Assembly: GCA_946481025.1 (NCBI GenBank)
Contig: CAMLNA010000048.1
Span: forward strand, 1 to 27,772
Source of the DNA: an uncultured Rivibacter sp.
GTDB lineage: Bacteria > Pseudomonadota > Gammaproteobacteria > Burkholderiales > Burkholderiaceae
Length of the DNA: 27,772 nucleotides
Reading direction: 5' to 3'
Made by a program: the position numbers and the translations under genes. Positions 15,699-24,159 of this stretch are shown one piece after another. Under the pieces are notes generated by a model that was not told the origin of the DNA, searched no databases, and saw only the letters and a program-made list of their open reading frames with translations. Numbering within the stretch: the stretch's first letter is position 1; every line of letters starts with the position of its first letter.

Positions 15699-16655
15699 CT
15701 ACGCGTACTCGGCGAGCGTCTTGCGCATCTTCTTCATTGCCGCCACCTCGATCTGGCGGATGCGTTCGGCGCTCACGCCGTACTCGGCGGCCAGCTCGTG
15801 CAGCGTCATGCCGCCCGAGCCGTCGTCGTTGACCTTCAGCCAGCGCTCCTCGACGATGCGACGGCTGCGCGGGTCGAGCACCTCGAGCGCCTGCTTGATG
15901 CCTTCGCCGGCCAGCGCGTCGCGCCGCTGCGCATCCAGCACACGGGTCGGTTCGTTCGCCTCGTCAGCCAGGTAGGCGATCGGCGTGAACGCTTCCTCGC
16001 CGTCGTCCGAGCCGCTCGGTTCCAGCGCCACGTCGCCGCCGGACAGGCGGGTCTCCATCTCGATCACTTCCTCGCGCTTCACGTTGAGTTCGCGCGCGAC
16101 GATGTCGATCTCGCTGTCGGTGAGAGTGGTGCGGTGCAGGTCGTGGTCTTCGGCCTCGCCCTTGAAGCCCTGCTTCATGGAACGCAGGTTGAAGAACAGC
16201 TTGCGCTGGGCCTTGGTGGTGGCGACCTTCACCATGCGCCAGTTCTTCAGCACGTATTCGTGGATCTCGGCCTTGATCCAGTGCAGCGCGTAGCTCACCA
16301 GCCGCACGCCCTGGGTCGGGTCGAAGCGCTTCACCGCCTTCATGAGGCCGACGTTGCCTTCCTGGATCAGGTCGCCATGCGGCAAGCCATAGCCCAGGTA
16401 CTGCCGCGACACCGACACCACGAGGCGCAGGTGCGACAGCACCAGCCGGCCTGCGGCTTCGAGGTCGTTGTTCTCGCGCAGGCGCCTGGCCAGCGAGAGT
16501 TCTTCTTCCTGGGTGAGCAGGGGAATGCGGTTGACCGCGGAAATGTAGGCGTCGAGGTTGCCAACCGGCGGAACCAGCGCCCACGGGTCGCGAACGGCCA
16601 GCGCGGTGGTCGCACCGGCCGGAAAACTAGCAGCGTTGATGGAAGCAACGGACAT
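15699..16655 (-). CDS. rpoH: RNA polymerase sigma-32 (heat-shock) factor
   Basis: Sigma-32, 318 residues. The diagnostic RpoH box QRKLFFNLR is intact at residues 150-158. Region 2 contains DLIQEGNVGLMKAVKRFDP and the -10 recognition helix, and region 4.2 ends with the helix-turn-helix TLHELAAEYGVSAERIRQIE. It directs transcription of chaperone and protease genes. The ATG at 16655 follows AAGGGGG about 8 nt upstream. Residues 206-230 form an acidic/Gly/Ser insertion before region 4. The promoter region carries a CIRCE operator, so HrcA control is predicted. It is divergent from pdxA. Confidence 0.97.
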   Translation of the reverse strand: MSVASINAASFPAGATTALAVRDPWALVPPVGNLDAYISAVNRIPLLTQEEELSLARRLRENNDLEAAGRLVLSHLRLVVSVSRQYLGYGLPHGDLIQEGNVGLMKAVKRFDPTQGVRLVSYALHWIKAEIHEYVLKNWRMVKVATTKAQRKLFFNLRSMKQGFKGEAEDHDLHRTTLTDSEIDIVARELNVKREEVIEMETRLSGGDVALEPSGSDDGEEAFTPIAYLADEANEPTRVLDAQRRDALAGEGIKQALEVLDPRSRRIVEERWLKVNDDGSGGMTLHELAAEYGVSAERIRQIEVAAMKKMRKTLAEYA

Positions 16656-16679
16656 CAGGAGCCCCCTTTCGGACCAAGA

Positions 16680-16709
16680 ATACTAGCACTCACCGAGGTC
16701 GAGTGCTAA
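16680..16709 (-). promoter_or_regulatory. rpoH promoter (sigma-70 type), overlapped by CIRCE
   Basis: On the minus strand, TTAGCA (16709-16704) and TAGTAT (16685-16680) are spaced by 18 nt, each matching consensus at four of six positions. Transcription would start near 16673 and give a leader of about 18 nt containing the AAGGGGG ribosome site. The -35 coincides with one CIRCE arm. Confidence 0.5.
16683..16709. promoter_or_regulatory. CIRCE element (HrcA operator) upstream of rpoH
   Basis: CTAGCACTC-N9-GAGTGCTAA matches the CIRCE consensus TTAGCACTC-N9-GAGTGCTAA at 17 of 18 arm positions, with exactly 9 nt between the arms. It lies 28 nt upstream of the rpoH ATG across the probable promoter, so HrcA binding should block rpoH transcription. 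It is also in the intergenic region of pdxA, 117 nt from that start. Confidence 0.92.
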
Positions 16710-16825
16710 GCGTACGGTTTGAACGGCTTCATCAAGAAAGTTCATTTCCGATTCGTGGAAACCCTGACTTCCATGGGACAGGGTGGCGCAGCCTGGAGGC
16801 TCGCCGAAGACAAGACAATCCGGCC

Positions 16826-17857
16826 ATGCAAATACCTTCTGCTTCCACGCCGCCGGGCCGTCCGCTGGCCCTCACGATGGGCGACCCTTGCGGCATCGGG
16901 CCGGAAATCCTTGCCATGGGCTTTTGTTCCGGCGAGCTGGAAGGTGGTTTCGTGATCGGCGACGTCGCCGTGATGAGGCGGGCGGCCGGCTTCGTCGGTG
17001 GCTGGCTGCCGGTGGTGACCCTTGATTCCCCCTCTGATGTGAGCGCTTGCCCACCTCGGTGCATTCCGGTGTTGCCACCGCCCGCGCTGCCGGTTGACGT
17101 TGCGGCGGTTGCCGTGGGGCGGGTGGACGCGCGAGCCGGCGCGGCGGCGGCGGCCTGCGTCCGGCATGCCATTTCCCTGGCCCGCGCCGGCGAGGTGTCC
17201 GCCATGGTGACCGCCCCCCTGCACAAGGAGGCGCTGGCCGCGGCCGGTGAGCCCTATCCGGGCCACACCGAACTGCTGCAGGCCGAGAGCGGTGCGTCTG
17301 CCGTGCGGATGATGCTGGCCAACGATGAACTCAAGACCGTGCTGGTGAGCATCCATGTGTCGCTGCGCCGGGCCATCGACATGGTGACCCGCGAGGCAGT
17401 GCTGGACACCCTGCGCATTGCCCACCGCAGCGCGGCCGCGTGGGGGCAGCCACGGCCGCGCATCGCGGTGGCCGGGCTCAACCCCCATGCGGGCGAAGGC
17501 GGCCTGTTCGGCGACGAGGAGCTGCGTTTCATCGTGCCGGCCATCGAAGCGGCGCGTGCCGAAGGGATCGCCGCGAGCGGCCCCTACGCGCCGGACACGG
17601 TGTTCATGCGGGCGCGACGGGGCGAGTTCGACCTGGTGATCGCCCAATATCACGATCAGGGCCTGATCCCGGTGAAGTACCTGGGCGTGGAGCATGGCGT
17701 CAACGTGACGCTTGGGCTGCCTTTCGTGCGCACCAGCCCTGACCATGGCACTGCGTTCGACCTGGCCGGCACGGGCCGGGCGGACCCCGGCAGCCTCATC
17801 GCCGCCGTGCGCATGGCAAGAAAGCTGGCTGCGGGCGGCTCAGTGCTTCGTGCTTGA
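16826..17857 (+). CDS. pdxA: 4-hydroxythreonine-4-phosphate dehydrogenase
   Basis: PdxA, 343 residues, an NAD-dependent, metal-requiring enzyme of pyridoxal-phosphate synthesis that oxidises 4-phosphohydroxy-L-threonine. Motifs: LTMGDPCGIGPEI near the N-terminus, TAPLHKEAL, PGHTELLQ (metal His), GLNPHAGEGGLFG, AQYHDQGLIPVKYLG and RTSPDHGTAFDLAGTG. The ATG at 16826 starts MQIPSASTPPGRPLALTMGD; upstream in-frame codons are available but do not look conserved. No ribosome site is obvious, and GACAAT ends 6 nt before the ATG. The last 18 nt overlap the convergent DUF1631 gene. Confidence 0.94.
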   Translation: MQIPSASTPPGRPLALTMGDPCGIGPEILAMGFCSGELEGGFVIGDVAVMRRAAGFVGGWLPVVTLDSPSDVSACPPRCIPVLPPPALPVDVAAVAVGRVDARAGAAAAACVRHAISLARAGEVSAMVTAPLHKEALAAAGEPYPGHTELLQAESGASAVRMMLANDELKTVLVSIHVSLRRAIDMVTREAVLDTLRIAHRSAAAWGQPRPRIAVAGLNPHAGEGGLFGDEELRFIVPAIEAARAEGIAASGPYAPDTVFMRARRGEFDLVIAQYHDQGLIPVKYLGVEHGVNVTLGLPFVRTSPDHGTAFDLAGTGRADPGSLIAAVRMARKLAAGGSVLRA

Positions 17858-20470
17858 GGGCGTCAGGGCGGCGAGCTGCTTGCGGGCGCGCGCCGTCGCG
17901 CGCTCGATCAGCTCGGCCTGCTCGAAGGCCTTGAAGCGACCGGTCTCGCACATGCGCCCGAGCATGCGCGAGGTGAACGACACGGTCTTCTGGTGCTTCT
18001 TGCCATGCGTGAAGACGAAGAATGCGCGCCCCGGGCTGACCCAGTTCAGGCGGACCTTCTTCCAGCCCTGGTCGAGATGCATCTGGTAGGCGATGCCGGC
18101 CTGGATGTGATGGATGAGCTGTGCGCCGGAGGTCGGCGGCGGCGGGCTGTCCAGGTTGATGTCGAGCTCGGCCGGCAGCGTGTCGGGGCCCGCCATGTCG
18201 AGGTCGATGTCGACGGTACCGTCCCAGTCGATGGCGCTTTCGTCGACCAGGCCGATCTTCTGCGCCTCCTCGGGTGAAAACTGCGGGGTTGCGACATCGC
18301 CGGCCTGCAGAGGGAGCTGCGCGGAGTCGCGGGCCACGTCCTGCGGCTTGGGAATCGGCACCTTGTCGACCTGGTCGAGCTGGTGCGACAGCTGGCGCTG
18401 CGCGAAGTCGGTGAGCGGCTGGCCTTTCAGAGACTCGGCATGCGCAGGCAGGAGCTTGGAAAAGAAGTCCTTCTTGGCCGCCTCGGGCCAGCGGATCATC
18501 GCCAGGCCCTCGTTGAGGTCCTTCATCAGCTGAGGCAGCTTGACGAGGAACTCCTTGCGCAACTGCGGCGTGCCCTTGGGCTGCACGCTGAACACCAGGT
18601 CGCGCGGCACGCGCTTCATGCGTTCGACCAGCGGCGAGCCCGCGCCCTCCCGGGTGGCCGCCATCACCTGCACCTGGCTCCACACCTGCGCCACGAAGTC
18701 GCGCACGAAGTCGTGCAGGGCCAGCGGCGCGAGGTTCACCTGCAGCTCGCGCATGTAGCGCTGCTGGATGCGCAGCTCGGTTTCCTTGTTGTCGAGCAGC
18801 GCGGCAGCTTGCGCGTGCTCGGGGTTGTCCTTGGCGGTCTGGCTGGCGATCAGCGTTTCGAGTTCGCCCAGCTTCGACTCGTACAGCTCCATCTGGTCGA
18901 AGTCGCCTTCGACGATCTGCTGCACCAGCGTGCGGACCTTGGCCAGGAATTCCCGGCCGGGGCCGTCGTCGAAGTCGTCGTAGGCCGCCGCGAGCGACGC
19001 GATGCGGTTGACGAAGCGCCGCACCGGATGCTTGCGCGAACTGAAGAAGCCGACGTCCTTGAGTGCCACGCGCAGCACCGGCAGCTGCAGCCGCGCGATC
19101 TGGCGCGCCATCGCCGGCGCCACCTTCGGGTCGGACAGCACCTGGTCGAACAGCGCCCCGACCACGTCGATCACCATGTGGTCGAGCGCGCCGGTGGAAG
19201 CGCGCATCAGCTCGTCTCGGTGCTGCCGGATCAGGTTGGCCGCCATCAGGCCGGTCAACGCCCCCAGCCCCGACGACGGGCCTGCAGCGCCCAGCGCTCC
19301 GGGGCTGGAGCCGCCGTAGTCGCCGCCGCCGGTGACCGCGAAGCTGCGTCCCGAGGATGCGCCGGAGGTGCTCGACGGCGCGCCGCCGGCGCCTGAGACG
19401 CCGCCGCTTGCAGGCCAGCCCAGCTCGCCCGGCCCGCTGGTCAGGAAGGCCAGGCGCCGGATCACGTCGACCAGCTGCGCGTCGGAGCTGCGGGTCCCGG
19501 ACGCGCCCCCGAGCCCACCATGGCCGCCGGTGCCGCCCAGTGCGCCATGGAGGCTGTTGCGGGCCCCGGCCGGGGCCCCCGGCACCATGCCTGTGCCGCC
19601 ACGGCTGCCGGCCATCCCGGCCAGCAGCCCTGCCATCGACGCTGCCGCGTCGGGGCCGAGCGCACCATGTCCGCTGCCGGTGGGGGCGCCACCCATTTCG
19701 CCGAAGCCCGACGGCACGGCCATGCCGAACATGGCGCTCAAGGCCTTGGCGGCCTGCACTTCGTCCTTGGGCGGAACGGCCTTGTAGGCGGACTTCTCGC
19801 GCAGCACCTCGCGCGGCAATTCGTTGCCGGGGCCTTCGACCTGCTTCACGGCCAGCCCGACGGGCTGCACACCCCTTTGACGCAAGTCTTCGACGATGCC
19901 CTGGTAGCAAGTCCGCATCGCCTGCGCCAGGGCGCGACTCAACTCACGGGCCAGCAGCTTGCGTGACTCCGGCTGGTCGGAGGTGGTCTCGATGGCGCGG
20001 AACAGCGCCTTGCCCACCAGTTCGGGCCGCAGCGGATTGCGCTCCTGGTCGGCCCGGCCCAGGCCCATCAGCGAGCCCATGTAGGCCGCGAGTTCGCGCA
20101 GCACCCACTCGCACTCGTGCTCGACTTCCATGCCCAGGCGTTCGGCCGAGACGCGCTCCTCGACTTCATCGTCGCCGACCAGGCTCAGCGATTCCCAGTC
20201 GGTGGCAGCGAAGTTGCGGTCGGGCGAGGGCGGCAGCACCTCCTTCATGACCTTGTCCCGCAGCACGTTGCCGAACGTGAGGTTGAAGGTGGGCAGCTTG
20301 CGGCGCAGGTCGAACTGCGCGGTCATGTAGGCCTGCCGTTGCGCGTTGCTGGTGGCCGACATGGCCGCGAGCCCGAGCGCATCCGCGACGCGGTCCGCCA
20401 CGGTCTGTGCGGTCGTCTGGATACGCGTCAGGGCCGCTTGCAGGGCGGGCTGGAGTCGAGGGTCGGTCAC
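17840..20470 (-). CDS. DUF1631 family protein
   Basis: A large cytosolic protein of about 876 residues from the GTG at 20470 (VTDPRLQPALQ). A TTG at 20518 would add 16 residues; neither start has a clear ribosome site. The family is common in beta- and gammaproteobacteria and has no established function that I know. The layout is an alpha-helical N-terminal part (about 1-245), a Gly/Ser/Ala-rich low-complexity stretch (about 250-405), then a long helical C-terminal part. The C-terminal end resembles a PilZ-like beta region (KKVRLNWVSPGRAFFVFTHGKKHQKTVSF split over two strands), which is only suggestive. It shows no catalytic motif and no membrane helix. It overlaps the end of pdxA by 18 nt, tail to tail. 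Confidence 0.78.
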   Translation of the reverse strand: MTDPRLQPALQAALTRIQTTAQTVADRVADALGLAAMSATSNAQRQAYMTAQFDLRRKLPTFNLTFGNVLRDKVMKEVLPPSPDRNFAATDWESLSLVGDDEVEERVSAERLGMEVEHECEWVLRELAAYMGSLMGLGRADQERNPLRPELVGKALFRAIETTSDQPESRKLLARELSRALAQAMRTCYQGIVEDLRQRGVQPVGLAVKQVEGPGNELPREVLREKSAYKAVPPKDEVQAAKALSAMFGMAVPSGFGEMGGAPTGSGHGALGPDAAASMAGLLAGMAGSRGGTGMVPGAPAGARNSLHGALGGTGGHGGLGGASGTRSSDAQLVDVIRRLAFLTSGPGELGWPASGGVSGAGGAPSSTSGASSGRSFAVTGGGDYGGSSPGALGAAGPSSGLGALTGLMAANLIRQHRDELMRASTGALDHMVIDVVGALFDQVLSDPKVAPAMARQIARLQLPVLRVALKDVGFFSSRKHPVRRFVNRIASLAAAYDDFDDGPGREFLAKVRTLVQQIVEGDFDQMELYESKLGELETLIASQTAKDNPEHAQAAALLDNKETELRIQQRYMRELQVNLAPLALHDFVRDFVAQVWSQVQVMAATREGAGSPLVERMKRVPRDLVFSVQPKGTPQLRKEFLVKLPQLMKDLNEGLAMIRWPEAAKKDFFSKLLPAHAESLKGQPLTDFAQRQLSHQLDQVDKVPIPKPQDVARDSAQLPLQAGDVATPQFSPEEAQKIGLVDESAIDWDGTVDIDLDMAGPDTLPAELDINLDSPPPPTSGAQLIHHIQAGIAYQMHLDQGWKKVRLNWVSPGRAFFVFTHGKKHQKTVSFTSRMLGRMCETGRFKAFEQAELIERATARARKQLAALTPSSTKH

Positions 20471-20647
20471 AGGCTGTTCACGTGCAGACAAGCCGGGCGG
20501 GAAAAGCGGGCACGGCAAATGCTACCGCCACCCGGCCAAGTATGGACCGAAACAGCGGTGCTTCCCCTCGTCTTGTGACCACAACGCCCAACATCGTTCC
20601 CGGCTGGTCGGGTGTCCCTCCAGCTCTTCGACACGCCTCCGGCGCCG

Positions 20648-21067
20648 CTATTTCTTCAATGCGTCGCGGATCTCACGCAGCAGCACGATGTCTTCGGGCG
20701 GGGCAGCGGGAGCGGCGGCAGGCGGCGGCGCTTCGCGCTTGAGCCGGTTGATCTGCTTGACCATCACGAAGATGATCAAGGCGAGGATGACGAAGTACAC
20801 GAGCGTGGTGAGGAAGCTGCCGTAGGCGAACACCGCTCCGGCCTTCTTGGCCTCCGCCAGCGGCAGCCCGGCCGGCTGGCCGGCCAGGGCCAGGTAGTAG
20901 TTCGAGAAGTCCAGCCCCCCTGTCACCCGGCCGACCAGGGGCATGATCAGGTCGTTGACCACGGAGTCGACGATCTTGCCGAAGGCGCCGCCGATGATCA
21001 CGCCCACGGCAAGATCGATCACGTTGCCCTTGACGGCAAACTCCTTGAACTCGGTCATGAATCCCAT
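20648..21067 (-). CDS. mscL: Large-conductance mechanosensitive channel
   Basis: MscL, 139 residues, the pressure-release channel opened by membrane tension during hypo-osmotic shock. Features in order: the amphipathic N-terminal [16 protein letters not shown], first helix [22 protein letters not shown], second helix around [19 protein letters not shown], then an Ala/Pro linker and the C-terminal bundle helix [16 protein letters not shown]. The start is well supported by GGAGG 5 nt before the ATG. It has a promoter of its own with a good -35 and is divergent from petA. The 177 nt between its stop and the DUF1631 start show no gene. Confidence 0.96.
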   Translation of the reverse strand: MGFMTEFKEFAVKGNVIDLAVGVIIGGAFGKIVDSVVNDLIMPLVGRVTGGLDFSNYYLALAGQPAGLPLAEAKKAGAVFAYGSFLTTLVYFVILALIIFVMVKQINRLKREAPPPAAAPAAPPEDIVLLREIRDALKK

Positions 21068-21107
21068 CGGCGCCTCCGTTGTCCGGTTCGGTTCGTGTTG
21101 CGGCGGC

Positions 21108-21135
21108 AGTATTCCCGAGCCTCGCGGCAAGTCAA
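21108..21135 (-). promoter_or_regulatory. Probable mscL promoter
   Basis: Minus-strand TTGACT (21135-21130, five of six matches) and AATACT (21113-21108, four of six) separated by 16 nt, about 40 nt upstream of the mscL ATG. Confidence 0.5.
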
Positions 21136-21227
21136 GCTGCGGGCGATCCGGGCGGTTCGCGTGTTGCACGTGGCCGCCATCAGACGTTTGCGGGTACGTC
21201 GCCTTTCGGCGCGAGTTACGGGTCCGC

Positions 21228-21233
21228 TAGAAT
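21228..21233 (+). promoter_or_regulatory. Probable -10 box of the petABC promoter
   Basis: TAGAAT within CTAGAATCGCGGG, 43 nt upstream of the petA ATG. The -35 region (TTCGGC at 21205-21210) is poor. Confidence 0.45.
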
Positions 21234-21276
21234 CGCGGGTTGCCCCCGAATCCGAACTCGAAACTCGAGGATTTTC

Positions 21277-21891
21277 ATGAGCGATAACAAAGGTGAGAGC
21301 CCCGTCGACAAAGGCCGCCGCACCTGGGTAGCCATTGCTTGCGCTGCGGGCGGTGTGGGTGGTGTGGCCACCGCCGTTCCCTTCGTCAGAACCTTCGAGC
21401 CCTCGGAGCGGGCACGTGCAGCGGGCGCCCCGGTCGAAGTCGACATCAGTGCGCTGAAGCCTGGAGAAAAGCTCACGGTCGAATGGCGCGGCAAGCCGGT
21501 GTGGATCGTCAAGCGCACGCCGGAGCAGCTCGAATCGCTCAAGAAGACCGACCCCCTCGTGGCAGACCCGAAGTCGGAGCGCAAGGCCGACGAGGTCACG
21601 CCCATGAAGAACACCCGCAACGAGTGGCGCTCCATCAAGCCGGAGGTGCTGGTGGTGGTGGGCATCTGCTCCCATCTGGGCTGCTCGCCCGTCGACAAGT
21701 TCGCCACCGGCGCACAGCCCTCGCTGCCCGACGACTGGGCCGGCGGCTTCCTGTGCCCCTGCCACGGCTCCACCTTCGACCTGGCCGGCCGCGTCTACAA
21801 GAACAAGCCCGCGCCGGACAACCTCGAAGTCCCGCCCTACAAGTTTCTGTCCGACAGCCGCCTGCTGATCGGCGAAGGCGACGTGGCGTAA
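21277..21891 (+). CDS. petA: Ubiquinol-cytochrome c reductase iron-sulfur subunit (Rieske)
   Basis: Rieske protein of the bc1 complex, 204 residues. The N-terminus has a twin-arginine KGRRTWVAIACAAGG motif and one helix, so it is probably exported by Tat and anchored. The 2Fe-2S cluster ligands are C131 and H133 (CSHLGC, with C136) and C160 and H163 (CPCHGS, with C162); C136 and C162 form the disulfide. It accepts an electron from ubiquinol at the Qo site and moves to cytochrome c1. GAGG 7 nt before the ATG supports this start, while the longer open frame upstream contains the promoter. Followed by petB after 18 nt. Confidence 0.96.
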   Translation: MSDNKGESPVDKGRRTWVAIACAAGGVGGVATAVPFVRTFEPSERARAAGAPVEVDISALKPGEKLTVEWRGKPVWIVKRTPEQLESLKKTDPLVADPKSERKADEVTPMKNTRNEWRSIKPEVLVVVGICSHLGCSPVDKFATGAQPSLPDDWAGGFLCPCHGSTFDLAGRVYKNKPAPDNLEVPPYKFLSDSRLLIGEGDVA

Positions 21892-21909
21892 CGCGCAGCG
21901 AGGTCCAAG

Positions 21910-23310
21910 ATGGCTGAATTCAAAGAAATCTCCCCCGATGCGCCGGCCGCCGTGCGGCTGATGAACTGGGTCGACAACCGGTTCCCGGCCACCAAGCTCT
22001 GGAACGAGCACGCCGCCGAGTACTACGCGCCGAAGAACTTCAACTTCTGGTACTTCTTCGGCTCGCTGGCGATGCTGGTGCTGGTGATCCAGATCGTCAC
22101 CGGCATCTTCCTCGTGATGAACTACAAGCCCGATGCGAACCTCGCGTTCGCCTCGGTCGAGTACATCATGCGCGACGTGCCCTGGGGCTGGCTGGTGCGC
22201 TACATGCATTCCACCGGCGCCAGCGCCTTCTTCGTGGTGGTGTACCTGCACATGTTCCGCGGCCTCATCTACGGCAGCTACCGCAAGCCGCGCGAGCTGG
22301 TGTGGATCTTCGGCTGCGCGATCTTCCTGTGCCTGATGGCCGAAGCCTTCATGGGCTACCTGCTGCCCTGGGGCCAGATGTCCTACTGGGGCGCACAGGT
22401 GATCATCAACCTGTTCGCCGCCGTGCCGTTCGTGGGCCCCGACCTCGCCATCCTGATCCGCGGCGACTACGTGGTGGGCGACGCCACGCTGAACCGCTTC
22501 TTCAGCTTCCACGTCATCGCGGTGCCGCTGGTGCTGCTGGGCCTGGTGGTGGCGCACATCATCGCGCTGCACGAAGTGGGCTCCAACAACCCCGACGGCG
22601 TCGAGATCAAGGCCAAGAAGGACGCACAGGGCCGTCCGCTCGACGGCATCCCGTTCCACCCGTACTACACGGTGCACGACATCATGGGCACGGTGGTGTT
22701 CCTGTTCGTGTTCAGCGCGGTGGTGTTCTTCGCGCCCGAGTTCGGCGGCTACTTCCTCGAATACAACAATTTCATCCCGGCCGACCCGCTGAAGACGCCC
22801 GCGCACATCGCACCGGTGTGGTACTTCACGCCGTACTACTCGATGCTGCGCGCCACCACCGACCAGATGGTCTACGTGCTGGTCGTCCTGCTTGCGCTTG
22901 GCGCGGTGCTCGGCATCCTGCGTGGCGGCTTCTCCGCCCGGGGCAAGCTCGCCGTCGCCGCCGGTGCAGTGCTCGCAGCCGCGGCGCTGCTCACCTTCGA
23001 GGCCAAGTTCTGGGGCGTGGTGGTGATGGGCGGCGCGGTCGTGATCCTGTTCTTCCTGCCCTGGCTCGACCGCAGCCCGGTCAAGTCGATCCGGTATCGC
23101 CCCGACTGGCACAAGTACATGTACGGCCTGTTCGTCATCTTCTTCGTGGTGCTGGGCTACCTCGGGATCCAGCCGCCTTCGCCTGTGGGCGAGCGTCTTT
23201 CCCAGGTGGGGACGCTGGCGTACTTCGGCTTCTTCCTGCTCATGCCCTGGTGGAGCCGCATGGGCACGTTCAAGCCCGTGCCGGAGCGCGTGACCTTTCA
23301 CGCTCACTGA
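21910..23310 (+). CDS. petB: Cytochrome b of the bc1 complex
   Basis: Cytochrome b, 466 residues with eight core helices plus extra C-terminal ones, typical of betaproteobacteria. Heme b ligands are H100, H114, H201 and H216. The Qo-site loop reads APVWYFTPYYSML with P302-V303-W304-Y305, so the usual glutamate of PEWY is valine. It carries out the bifurcated oxidation of ubiquinol and quinone reduction at Qi. The ATG follows GAGG about 7 nt upstream. It is the second gene of petABC, with 34 nt before petC. Confidence 0.97.
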   Translation: MAEFKEISPDAPAAVRLMNWVDNRFPATKLWNEHAAEYYAPKNFNFWYFFGSLAMLVLVIQIVTGIFLVMNYKPDANLAFASVEYIMRDVPWGWLVRYMHSTGASAFFVVVYLHMFRGLIYGSYRKPRELVWIFGCAIFLCLMAEAFMGYLLPWGQMSYWGAQVIINLFAAVPFVGPDLAILIRGDYVVGDATLNRFFSFHVIAVPLVLLGLVVAHIIALHEVGSNNPDGVEIKAKKDAQGRPLDGIPFHPYYTVHDIMGTVVFLFVFSAVVFFAPEFGGYFLEYNNFIPADPLKTPAHIAPVWYFTPYYSMLRATTDQMVYVLVVLLALGAVLGILRGGFSARGKLAVAAGAVLAAAALLTFEAKFWGVVVMGGAVVILFFLPWLDRSPVKSIRYRPDWHKYMYGLFVIFFVVLGYLGIQPPSPVGERLSQVGTLAYFGFFLLMPWWSRMGTFKPVPERVTFHAH

Positions 23311-23344
23311 GTGACAGAACGACCAGCCTAGAAAGACCCCCAAG

Positions 23345-24112
23345 ATGAAAAAGCTGATCGCTTCCCTGCTGGCCACGCTGGCATTGCTTTCCGGGGCGCA
23401 GGCCGCCGAAGGCGGCATCGCGTGGGACAAGTTCCCGACCGAGAAGATGTCGGACGTGGCGGCGCTGCAGAACGGTGCCAAGCTGTTCGTCAACTACTGC
23501 CTCAACTGCCATGCCGCCGCCTTCATGCGCTACAACCGCATGCAGGACATCGGCCTGACCGAAGACCAGATCGAGTCGAACCTGATGTTCGCCACCGAAA
23601 AGGTCGGCGAGACCATGCAGGTGGCGCTCAATCCGAAACACGCCAAGGAATGGTTCGGCGCAGTACCGCCCGACCTGACCGTGATCGCGCGTTCGCGCGC
23701 CGGCCACGGTGGCACCGGGGCCGACTACCTGTACACCTACCTGCGCACCTACTTCCGCGACGAGACCAAGGCCACCGGCTGGGACAACCTCGCGTTCCCC
23801 AACGTGGGCATGCCCCACGCGCTGTGGGAACTGCAAGGCCAGCGCGTCGCCAAGTACGTGGAGGCCAAGGACCCGCACGACCCGAGCAAGACCGTGCATC
23901 GCTTTGCCGGCTTCGAGCAGGTGACGCCGGGCAAGCTGTCTCCGCAGGCCTACGATTCCGCAGTGGCCGACCTGGTGGCGTATCTTCAGTGGATGGGCGA
24001 GCCGGCACAGAACCAGCGCGTGCGCGTCGGCGTGTGGGTGCTGCTGTTCCTGGCTGCCTTTTTCGTGATTGCGTGGCGCCTGAACGCTGCGTACTGGAAA
24101 GACGTGAAGTGA
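23345..24112 (+). CDS. petC: Cytochrome c1 of the bc1 complex
   Basis: Cytochrome c1, 255 residues. A Sec signal peptide (MKKLIASLLATL..., cleavage after AQA at about residue 20) is followed by the heme site C52-LN-C55-H56 and the PPDLTVIAR motif. M156 in PNVGMPHALW is the probable axial ligand, and a C-terminal membrane anchor spans about 229-245. It passes electrons from the Rieske protein to soluble cytochrome c, which feeds the oxidase encoded earlier in the window. Ribosome site is weak. The operon ends here, with an intrinsic terminator about 50 nt downstream. Confidence 0.97.
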   Translation: MKKLIASLLATLALLSGAQAAEGGIAWDKFPTEKMSDVAALQNGAKLFVNYCLNCHAAAFMRYNRMQDIGLTEDQIESNLMFATEKVGETMQVALNPKHAKEWFGAVPPDLTVIARSRAGHGGTGADYLYTYLRTYFRDETKATGWDNLAFPNVGMPHALWELQGQRVAKYVEAKDPHDPSKTVHRFAGFEQVTPGKLSPQAYDSAVADLVAYLQWMGEPAQNQRVRVGVWVLLFLAAFFVIAWRLNAAYWKDVK

Positions 24113-24159
24113 CGTGTTGAATCGGTGCCGCGACCGACTCGTTCGGCGCAGCGCCCTGT

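Noticed and set aside
17796..19910. 704-residue frame on the minus strand overlapping the DUF1631 gene
   Set aside because: Alternate-frame shadow of the DUF1631 gene, Arg/Gly-rich and without motifs.
21055..23493. 812-residue open frame on the minus strand opposite petA and petB
   Set aside because: It is a shadow of the GC-rich coding strand: its composition is His/Glu/Arg-rich without domains, while petA and petB are unmistakable on the plus strand.
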